Of a stretch of 5,188 bases of DNA, positions 1 through 5,188 are shown piece after piece. The DNA comes from Nanobdellota archaeon (GTDB lineage: Archaea > Nanobdellota > Nanobdellia > SCGC-AAA011-G17 > VGLX01), in NCBI GenBank assembly GCA_018894775.1, contig JAHIPG010000156.1, positions 1 through 5,188 of the forward strand. Direction: 5' to 3'. The translations under genes were made by a program, and so were the position numbers. Every line of letters begins with the position of its first letter. Positions within the stretch are counted from its first letter, which is position 1. A model generated the notes under the pieces. That model had not been told where the DNA came from and ran no database searches. It worked only from the letters and a program-made list of their open reading frames with translations.

Positions 1-1440
1 CCAATAAAAGATATAGAAGTTCCAGCATTTGATCAAAAAACATTAAAAATAAATTGGAAAAAAGTAGACTATGTTTATAGACATAAAATAGATGAAGACT
101 TATTTGAACTTGAACTTGAATTTGGAAGAAAAATAAGGCTTACAGGATGCCATAGTATATTTTCACTTACAAAAGATGGAGTTAAATCTGAAAGGACAGA
201 TAAACTTAAGCATGGTGATTATGTAACAATACCTCTAAAAATACCTGAAAATGATATTGTAAAAGAATTAAGCGTTGCGGAAGAACTTTCTAAAACCAAG
301 TATGCAGATAAATTAATCATTGACAAAGTTCCAGAAATAATATACAAAACAAAAAAACAAGAAATTAAAGACTACCTGAATAAAAATTACAAGCAACCAT
401 ATCAAGCTTATTATGAACTTAGAAAGAAAAGAATATTGCCATTAAAATTATACAAAATATTAAAAGAGAAAGATCTAAGAAAATGCAAAATAAGACCTAC
501 TTCAGCGGTAGGTATACCTACATTCCTAAAGGTAAATAAGGAGCTTATACAATTATTAGGGTTGTATGCAGCTGAAGGATGGCTATACAACACGTCTAAT
601 GTATATGCATTATATTTCTGTTTAAACAAAGATGAAACTGAATTAGTTGAAATAATAAAAAACTCAGCTAAAAAATGCTTTGATATGGAGGTTTATGTAG
701 AACCTGAAGAAAAAAATGCAGTAAAAGTTAAACTAACCAGCTATGCTCTATGGATATTGTTTAAGGATGTACTGAAAGTATCAAAAGGAGCAAAAGAAAA
801 GAGAATTCCTCAATTAATTTTTAATACAAATAAAGGATTGCAACAGGAGTTTTTAAAATATTGGAGTTTAGGTGATTATGGAAGCACAGCCAGTAGAAAC
901 TTAACCAATGACATATCTTACTTATCCTTGTTCAATGAGGATGTTGTTGCGTTTTATGGCAGAGAAAGGGAGGCTTTATTCGACGGTATAAGAAAAGTTA
1001 ACTCTTACGAGCATTACACAAATTCCTTTGTAAGAAATGTACAAAATCCTTATCCCCATATGATACCAATAGAGGCGTTTAATCCATTAAAAGAAACCCA
1101 TTGGAGACTAAGAAATAACAGAGTGAGTAAAGAAAGATTAAAATCAATAATAAATGAAAAGAGATACAAAAGATTCATGAATTTAGAAAACACCAATTCT
1201 ATTAAGTTTATCAAAGAATGGACTAAGAGAGGATTTATTAAAAATGATAATCTTACAGAAAAAGGAAAAGATTTGGTAAAAGAACTTAAAGTTGCTGATA
1301 AATTAGCCAATTCTGATATCGGATTTGCTAAAATTAAATCTATATCAAGAATTAAGCCAACAAAAGAATTTGTTTACGATTTAAGTGTTAAGGGTCATGA
1401 AAATTTTGTTGGGGGAACTGGAGGGGTTTGTTGTCATAAC
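1..1440 (+). mobile_element. Intein with homing endonuclease, N-terminus outside window
   Basis: This self-splicing protein insertion is translated in frame with the ATPase and excised from the precursor, joining the exteins by a peptide bond. At least 480 residues are visible. The splicing domain shows block B, GRKIRLTGCHSIF, with the conserved Thr and His at 142-144 and 151-153. Block F is VYDLSVKGHENFVGG (1372-1416) and block G is GGVCCHN (1420-1440), with the penultimate His and terminal Asn needed for Asn cyclisation. The +1 extein residue is Ser (AGC, 1441-1443). Between B and F lies a LAGLIDADG endonuclease. Block A and the first intein residue (Cys, Ser or Ala) are upstream, so the splicing class cannot be read here. 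The visible motifs are intact and nothing suggests decay. G+C is lower than in the host gene, consistent with acquisition as a mobile element. Confidence 0.93.
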
Positions 1441-2376
1441 AGCAGAGTTAACGCAACATACACAAAAGATATATCATCAAGAGGCCCAACATTTACAATA
1501 AGGAAATTCACAAAAGAACCATGGACTCCTGTAAAACTGATGGACTTCGGAACAGTATCACCGGAAGTATTAGCGTACATATGGTTACTGGTTGAATACG
1601 AAGCAAACATGATGGTTGTAGGAGGAACAGGTTCTGGAAAAACATCTTTGCTGAATTCAATCGCATTCTTCATACCGCCAGCAGCGAGAGTTGTTACAAT
1701 AGAAGATACAAGAGAATTAAATCTACTTCACGAAAACTGGCTGCCTTCAGTTGCAAGAGCAGGGGTTGGTCTTGCAACAATGACAGGAGAAAAACACGGT
1801 GAAGTAAGCCTCTTTGATTTACTAAGAGAAAGTTTTAGGCAAAGACCAGACTATATCATAGTAGGAGAGATAAGGGGAAAAGAAGCATTTGTACTCTTCC
1901 AGGGAGCAGCATCAGGACACCCAACTATATCAACAATGCACGCAGAGTCTGTAGAAACAATGATAAGAAGATTGGAAACACCACCAATAAACCTTTCCCC
2001 TTCACTAGTTGAAAGCCTCAACATAGTATGTGTCATGATACAAACCAAAGTAAAAGGAAAAGCAGTAAGAAGATTAAAAGAAGTCGTAGAGATTGTTGGA
2101 ATACCAAGTGAAGGAAAGCCTATACTCAACACACCATTCGTAAGAGACCCTGCAAGGGATATATTCTTCTACAAAACACAAAGCCATATGCTCCAAAGAA
2201 TATCAAGCGAACAAGGAATACCTATGGCTACTTTAAACCTAGAATGGCAAAGAAGATCACAAATATTGATGGCAATGTACAAGAATAAGATATTTGGATT
2301 TAAAGAGGTCTATGATGTTATAAAAGAATATTACAGGAATAAGCAGGCTATCTTAAGGAGATTCAGAATAAAATGA
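1..2376 (+). CDS. Intein-containing archaeal type IV pilus/secretion ATPase (FlaI/KlbA/TadA-like), 5' partial
   Basis: This is the motor ATPase of a type II/IV secretion or archaeal type IV pilus system. It is expected to form a cytoplasmic hexamer under the inner-membrane platform and couple ATP hydrolysis to filament assembly. The frame is open from base 1 to the TGA at 2374-2376 (791 visible residues), so the true start lies upstream. Residues 1-480 are intein. The host protein resumes at Ser481 with SRVNATYTKDISSRG...FTIRKF, a strand typical of the end of the N-terminal domain in this family. Then come Walker A GGTGSGKT (1621-1644), the Asp box VVTIEDTREL (1690-1719), Walker B RPDYIIVGEIRG with the presumed catalytic Glu at 1867-1869, and the His box GAASGHPTISTMHA (1903-1944). 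The visible C-extein is 311 residues; the N-terminal extein is missing from the window. The two T2SF genes downstream fit this assignment. The exact subfamily (archaellum, adhesion pilus or Tad-like) cannot be settled from this half alone. Confidence 0.93.
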   Translation, partial: PIKDIEVPAFDQKTLKINWKKVDYVYRHKIDEDLFELELEFGRKIRLTGCHSIFSLTKDGVKSERTDKLKHGDYVTIPLKIPENDIVKELSVAEELSKTKYADKLIIDKVPEIIYKTKKQEIKDYLNKNYKQPYQAYYELRKKRILPLKLYKILKEKDLRKCKIRPTSAVGIPTFLKVNKELIQLLGLYAAEGWLYNTSNVYALYFCLNKDETELVEIIKNSAKKCFDMEVYVEPEEKNAVKVKLTSYALWILFKDVLKVSKGAKEKRIPQLIFNTNKGLQQEFLKYWSLGDYGSTASRNLTNDISYLSLFNEDVVAFYGREREALFDGIRKVNSYEHYTNSFVRNVQNPYPHMIPIEAFNPLKETHWRLRNNRVSKERLKSIINEKRYKRFMNLENTNSIKFIKEWTKRGFIKNDNLTEKGKDLVKELKVADKLANSDIGFAKIKSISRIKPTKEFVYDLSVKGHENFVGGTGGVCCHNSRVNATYTKDISSRGPTFTIRKFTKEPWTPVKLMDFGTVSPEVLAYIWLLVEYEANMMVVGGTGSGKTSLLNSIAFFIPPAARVVTIEDTRELNLLHENWLPSVARAGVGLATMTGEKHGEVSLFDLLRESFRQRPDYIIVGEIRGKEAFVLFQGAASGHPTISTMHAESVETMIRRLETPPINLSPSLVESLNIVCVMIQTKVKGKAVRRLKEVVEIVGIPSEGKPILNTPFVRDPARDIFFYKTQSHMLQRISSEQGIPMATLNLEWQRRSQILMAMYKNKIFGFKEVYDVIKEYYRNKQAILRRFRIK
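535..1110 (+). other. LAGLIDADG (DOD-type) homing endonuclease domain within the intein
   Basis: The domain cleaves intein-less alleles so that the intein is copied in by repair. The first dodecapeptide is LLGLYAAEGWL (553-585), in which Glu (574-576) occupies the metal-binding acidic position. A block-D-like KEKRIPQLIF follows (796-825). The second dodecapeptide is FLKYWSLGDYGS (850-885), with Asp at 874-876. Both acidic residues are present, so activity is plausible. The second motif is slightly unusual, with a Tyr between Asp and Gly. The domain boundaries are approximate; the segment after about 1110, up to block F, may be an added DNA-contacting subdomain (basic, helical) or part of the splicing-domain linker. 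Confidence 0.82.
1369..1443 (+). other. C-terminal intein splice junction (blocks F and G, Asn|Ser)
   Basis: The sequence FVYDLSVKGHENFVGG is a strong block F, and GGVCCHN is block G ending in His-Asn. The scissile bond falls between AAC (1438-1440) and AGC (1441-1443). The residue after the junction is Ser, an allowed +1 nucleophile. The extein side immediately reads SRVNATYTKD, a conserved stretch of secretion ATPases, which fixes the junction precisely. The insertion point lies 60 residues before Walker A, not in the P-loop itself. Confidence 0.92.
2355..2360 (+). promoter_or_regulatory. Possible ribosome binding site (AAGGAG) for the 57-residue gene
   Basis: AAGGAG lies inside the last codons of the ATPase, 12 bases before the ATG at 2373. 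The spacing is somewhat long, but the site and the ATGA stop/start overlap together support initiation there. Confidence 0.45.
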
Positions 2377-2546
2377 CAATCGAAGCAATAGAACAAGCAG
2401 CGAAAACCATAGTGGAAAGTGCATACGAATACGAGACAGCACTGCAAAAAAAAGACAAAAAAACTTCTGATGAGAAAAAAAAATACATACTCCAAATTTG
2501 TAATAACCTAAAAAAATTGGTAAAAGAAGAAAAGAAAAATGCCTGA
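2373..2546 (+). CDS. Small hypothetical protein (57 aa) between pilus ATPase and platform gene
   Basis: I do not recognise this protein. It begins MTIEAIEQAAKTIVESAYEY and ends at the TGA at 2544-2546. The start codon overlaps the ATPase stop as ATGA (2373-2376), and its end overlaps the next ATG (2539) by 8 bases. Such overlaps at both ends, filling an otherwise 162-base gap, strongly suggest a real, translationally coupled gene. The protein is short and charged, with 13 Lys and 10 acidic residues. The N-terminal half is more acidic and the C-terminal half lysine-rich. It probably forms two helices around a polar Lys/Asp/Ser linker (about residues 26-37), with no membrane segment or signal. 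It contains a single Cys (residue 43). By position it could be a small cytoplasmic adaptor or regulator bridging ATPase and platform; that is inference only. Runs of 7 to 9 A lie within it. Confidence 0.72.
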   Translation: MTIEAIEQAAKTIVESAYEYETALQKKDKKTSDEKKKYILQICNNLKKLVKEEKKNA

Positions 2547-3906
2547 TATCAAAGTCCTAGCTAAGAGAATAGGTTCTCTAGCCCAGGAAGTAAAAAAATA
2601 TCAAGAGCAAAGGAAACAAATACAACAATCAATAGAAGACTTAAAAAAAAACACGCATAACAAGGAAGAGTATGACCATAGAGTAAGTGAATTCCTGAAA
2701 GGCAGGACAGCAGAAGGCTGGGACTCATATTTTGATTCTTACATAAAACAACTCCTTGATGAAATAGACATAAAAAATAATCAAATAATAGCACAAATGG
2801 GAGGTTCAACACATTATATCCCGCGACCAGAAGATTCTGCACCTAAACACCAAAAAATTGTGGGATCACAGGAAATTTTTAGAATAAGTAAAGAGCAAAA
2901 AGAACAATTTATCAAAGAACTGAGGATAGATGAAGAATATCTAGACTTACTTAAACCAAAAAAAGAAGGTAAAGAGCTTCGTGCATTGAAAGATTATACA
3001 ATCTACGAAACAAATCCTTATGGGAAGATGTCCAACAGCTATGTTGGTGAATATACTGAAAAACTTATCAAAGCATTTCCTGAACTGTATGATAAGCTGG
3101 TCCATGAGTTAAGGACTGCTGACACAAAAATATTATCAAAAACATATGTCAGCATGATGCTCTTCACAGCAATCTTAGTAGGAGTGGCAGCATTTTTAAT
3201 AGTTCCATTAATATCTCTAATGACTGCAGTAGAAATAGGATTTTTTAAAATAATACAGATAATATTTCAAACATTAACATTTTCGGTATTTGCAGCAGGA
3301 GCGACGATGGCAGGATTCTACTATTATCCAACTTCACAAGCAACCACAAGAAAAAGACAGATAAAAAATGACCTACCTTTTGTGATACTGCATATGTCAA
3401 CGGTTGCAGGTTCTGGAGCCCAACCAATAACCATGTTCAACCTACTATTCAGCTCAGGAGAATATAAAGGTCTTGAAGGAGAAATCAAAAAAATAATAAA
3501 TTATGTGAACCTTTTTGGTTATGATCTATCAACAGCTTTAAAGACAGTATCCCTGACAACACCATCACCTGCATTCAGAGAATTGCTGACAGGGTTGGTA
3601 ACGACGATAGAAACAGGAGGGGCTCTTAAATCATTCTTGATCGCAAAATCAAAGGATGCCATGGTGAACTACAACCTTGAAAGGAGAAAATACATAGAAT
3701 CATTATCAACATACTCAGACATGTACACAGGAATACTCATCGCAGCTCCGCTTCTATTTTTTACTACATTAGCAATAATACAGATGATGGGAGGAGCAAT
3801 AATGGGTATGAGCGTAAATATGATTGCACTAGTCGGAACATACGGAGTATTGCCTGCATTGAACTTAGCATTTATGTTGTTCCTTAACTTCGTAAAACCG
3901 GAATAA
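2539..3906 (+). CDS. T2SF-domain membrane platform protein 1 (FlaJ/TadB-C-like)
   Basis: This is the inner-membrane platform component of the pilus/secretion machine, expected to contact the ATPase through its cytoplasmic domain. The 455 residues comprise a roughly 200-residue soluble, charged N-terminal region with a probable coiled coil at residues 12-38 (rich in Gln, Glu and Lys). Hydrophobic segments follow at about 205-228 and 236-262, then a cytoplasmic T2SF domain at about 278-395 beginning NDLPFVILHMSTVAGSG, then segments at about 396-418 and 427-451. An in-frame TAA at 2521 leaves ATG 2539 as the first start, and it overlaps the preceding small gene by 8 bases. There is no strong Shine-Dalgarno, only an AG-rich stretch, so coupling to upstream translation is likely. 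One T2SF domain per protein is a TadB/TadC-like arrangement. The function is well supported by the ATPase upstream and the second T2SF gene downstream. Confidence 0.88.
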   Translation: MPDIKVLAKRIGSLAQEVKKYQEQRKQIQQSIEDLKKNTHNKEEYDHRVSEFLKGRTAEGWDSYFDSYIKQLLDEIDIKNNQIIAQMGGSTHYIPRPEDSAPKHQKIVGSQEIFRISKEQKEQFIKELRIDEEYLDLLKPKKEGKELRALKDYTIYETNPYGKMSNSYVGEYTEKLIKAFPELYDKLVHELRTADTKILSKTYVSMMLFTAILVGVAAFLIVPLISLMTAVEIGFFKIIQIIFQTLTFSVFAAGATMAGFYYYPTSQATTRKRQIKNDLPFVILHMSTVAGSGAQPITMFNLLFSSGEYKGLEGEIKKIINYVNLFGYDLSTALKTVSLTTPSPAFRELLTGLVTTIETGGALKSFLIAKSKDAMVNYNLERRKYIESLSTYSDMYTGILIAAPLLFFTTLAIIQMMGGAIMGMSVNMIALVGTYGVLPALNLAFMLFLNFVKPE

Positions 3907-3909
3907 AAA

Positions 3910-4779
3910 ATGAGAATAAAATTCAAAAATAAATATTTCATCGGAATCGGAGTAGCTGCGCTTATGCTGCTAATGGACTTTGTCTATTTCTTCGGAGAAA
4001 ATTCTATAGGTGGTGGAAGATGGTTCCTTTCAGGAATAATAGTTGCGCTAACAGTTGGATGGTCACAGTTCTGGATGGACTTCTTCGCAGAACAGGCCAG
4101 ACAGAAAGAGATAGAAGCAAAGTTCTTAGAATTTGTGAGGGCACTAGTAGGAACAGTAAGATCAGGAATATCAATACCTCAAGCATTGAAACAGACAGCA
4201 GACAAAGACTATGGTGCACTAACAAAATACACAAAAAAATTAGCATACCAATTAGAGTGGGGGATACCTCTGCATGATTCACTGTTAACATTCAGCAAAG
4301 ATACAGGTAATAGTGTCATAAAAAGATCCATATCAATAGTGCTTGAAGCTGAAAAAAGCGGGGGAGACATGGAAGAAGTATTAGAATCAGTAACTGAATC
4401 TGTTGTACAGGTAAAAAAGATGAAAGCAGAAAGAAAAGCCGGAACATACTCGCAGACAGTTCAAGGCTATATAGTCTACTTCATATTCATAGGAATCATG
4501 CTTTTACTACAAATAAAACTATTTCCTACATTAGAAGGTATGTCATCAGGCATGCAAGGATTACAAGGGATGGGTATGCTTGGAGGAGGAGTGTTTGGAG
4601 AAGGAGAAGGTGCAGACTTAGATTCAGTATTCTTTGCCCTGCTAATGATACAAGGATTATTTGCGGGCATAATGATAGGAAAGTTTTCAGAAGGTACAAT
4701 AAAACAAGGACTTATACATTCTCTCGCTTTAGTGACAATCGCAGCCATACTTGTTACAACAGTAAAGGGAGGAATCTGA
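3910..4779 (+). CDS. T2SF-domain membrane platform protein 2 (FlaJ/TadB-C-like)
   Basis: This second platform protein probably pairs with the one upstream to make the membrane core that the ATPase acts on. The 289 residues contain hydrophobic segments at about 9-29 and 36-58, a cytoplasmic T2SF domain at about 70-183 and further segments at about 184-204, 238-259 and 268-285. The domain shows FVRALVGTVRSGISIPQAL, then WGIPLHDSL and VLEAEKSGGDMEEVLESV, the usual repeated helix pattern of T2SF. Between the third and fourth segments is a Gly/Met-rich loop (residues 209-234) predicted to face outside. The start ATG is 3 bases after the upstream TAA, in the same frame, without a visible Shine-Dalgarno, so reinitiation is likely. 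The stop overlaps the next start by one base (TGATG). Confidence 0.9.
   Translation: MRIKFKNKYFIGIGVAALMLLMDFVYFFGENSIGGGRWFLSGIIVALTVGWSQFWMDFFAEQARQKEIEAKFLEFVRALVGTVRSGISIPQALKQTADKDYGALTKYTKKLAYQLEWGIPLHDSLLTFSKDTGNSVIKRSISIVLEAEKSGGDMEEVLESVTESVVQVKKMKAERKAGTYSQTVQGYIVYFIFIGIMLLLQIKLFPTLEGMSSGMQGLQGMGMLGGGVFGEGEGADLDSVFFALLMIQGLFAGIMIGKFSEGTIKQGLIHSLALVTIAAILVTTVKGGI
4767..4772 (+). promoter_or_regulatory. Ribosome binding site (GGGAGG) for the gene at 4779
   Basis: GGGAGG ends 6 bases before the ATG at 4779. It is the clearest Shine-Dalgarno-like site in the window and fixes that start. It lies within the last codons of the second T2SF gene. Confidence 0.7.
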
Positions 4780-5188
4780 TGAAGAAAAAAGGATCCTCCC
4801 ATGTAGACTGGGCAATAAGCATGGGAATATTTTTAGTATTCATAATGCTCACAATAATATTCCTCAGACCGGGTTCACAGCCGACAGATGATGCAAAAGT
4901 CTTGGTAAGTGTGGTTGAAAAAGGGTTGAATAAAAATTCTTCATTTGCACTAGAGAAAGGTTTTATGGTTATAGAACCTGATATACCCTCTGATGGAGAA
5001 TACTGGGTAAGGATAAAGAACCCAACTATTAATGGTCTTAATCCAGACTGGAAAATAGATAGGAGATATTTAGGCTTAATTGATGGTCGATTAGGAACTA
5101 TCCCTAATGAAGACCTACCTTATTTATTCTACGACTTTAAAAATGAGTATTGTGACACTCTTGATACGCCTGCTGATTGCACGGATGC
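4779..5188 (+). CDS. Membrane-anchored, possibly prepilin-like protein, 3' partial
   Basis: The frame is open from ATG 4779 to the window edge (136 complete residues, no stop). The start overlaps the upstream TGA as TGATG and follows a good GGGAGG site. The N-terminus is MKKKGSSHVDW, followed by a hydrophobic helix at about residues 11-29 (AISMGIFLVFIMLTIIFL) and then a polar domain with two visible Cys near the edge. A short Lys-rich leader ending in Gly, then an acidic residue five positions later, then a hydrophobic helix, resembles a class III (type IV prepilin) signal. Here the acidic residue is Asp, not the Glu usual in bacterial pilins. In a pilus operon it could be a pilin, a minor pilin or a tethered accessory protein. 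No known family is recognised in the soluble part, and an uncleaved signal anchor is the alternative. Confidence 0.75.
   Translation, partial: MKKKGSSHVDWAISMGIFLVFIMLTIIFLRPGSQPTDDAKVLVSVVEKGLNKNSSFALEKGFMVIEPDIPSDGEYWVRIKNPTINGLNPDWKIDRRYLGLIDGRLGTIPNEDLPYLFYDFKNEYCDTLDTPADCTD

Noticed and set aside
436..438. TTG as start codon of a 646-residue protein
   Set aside because: The frame is open all the way to base 1, and the residues before 436 carry intein block B in the same frame, so TTG is internal.
411..629. Minus-strand 72-residue frame inside the intein
   Set aside because: It is antisense to clear intein coding sequence, and its Phe/Leu/Asn-rich product is typical of reverse translation of Lys/Glu-rich AT-rich genes.
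1851..2132. Minus-strand 93-residue frame opposite the Walker B / His box region
   Set aside because: It is a shadow of the strongly conserved ATPase core, with no independent support.
4020..4277. Plus-strand 85-residue frame inside the second T2SF gene
   Set aside because: It is fully inside a well-supported T2SF coding region in another frame, with Cys/Arg/Ser-rich shadow-like composition and no ribosome binding site or family signal.
4773..4800. Possible terminator or promoter between the second T2SF gene and the last gene
   Set aside because: The genes overlap by one base (TGATG) and no T-rich stretch after a hairpin is present. GGATCCTCC in the new gene can pair partly with the upstream GGGAGG, but the pairing is short and too weak to call a regulatory hairpin.
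4476..4802. Minus-strand 108-residue frame overlapping the end of the second T2SF gene
   Set aside because: It is antisense to the Gly/Met loop and last helices; its Pro/Ser/Ile-rich product is what the reverse of that coding sequence would give. No promoter or ribosome site is visible.

Overview
The window is an AT-rich, entirely plus-strand, tightly packed operon fragment encoding the core of an archaeal type IV pilus / Tad-like machine: a secretion ATPase, a small unknown protein, two T2SF-family membrane platform proteins, and the start of a membrane-anchored protein that looks prepilin-like. The organism is most likely an archaeon. The ATPase resembles the FlaI/KlbA/TadA-like branch, the ATPase is followed by FlaJ/TadBC-type proteins, and the Shine-Dalgarno-like sites and low G+C are compatible. 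The feel of the sequence (A-rich, overlapping genes, intein) suggests a DPANN lineage such as Woesearchaeota or a methanogen relative, but that is a guess.

Layout. Positions 1-2376 are one open frame that enters from the left edge. It is an ATPase precursor interrupted by a large intein. Positions 1-1440 are intein (the N-terminal splice junction lies outside the window), with splicing motifs, a LAGLIDADG homing endonuclease and a clear C-terminal His-Asn junction. Positions 1441-2376 are the C-extein, which carries every ATPase motif of the RecA-like domain (Walker A, Asp box, Walker B, His box). Positions 2373-2546 hold a 57-residue gene that overlaps both neighbours and is easy to miss. 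Positions 2539-3906 and 3910-4779 encode two membrane proteins with one T2SF domain each. From 4779 to the right edge runs a protein with a short basic leader, one membrane helix and a soluble domain, cut off by the window.

How they work together. After the intein excises itself, the hexameric ATPase would drive the two T2SF platform proteins in the membrane to extract processed pilin subunits and assemble (or retract) a surface filament. The gene at the right edge could be a pilin or minor pilin, or a membrane-tethered accessory factor. No gene gap exceeds 3 bases, and three of the four gene junctions overlap, so one polycistronic mRNA with translational coupling is likely. No promoter, terminator, RNA gene, CRISPR array or insertion sequence is visible. 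The notable element is the intein: it is visibly more AT-rich than the host gene and sits in a conserved strand just before the nucleotide-binding domain.
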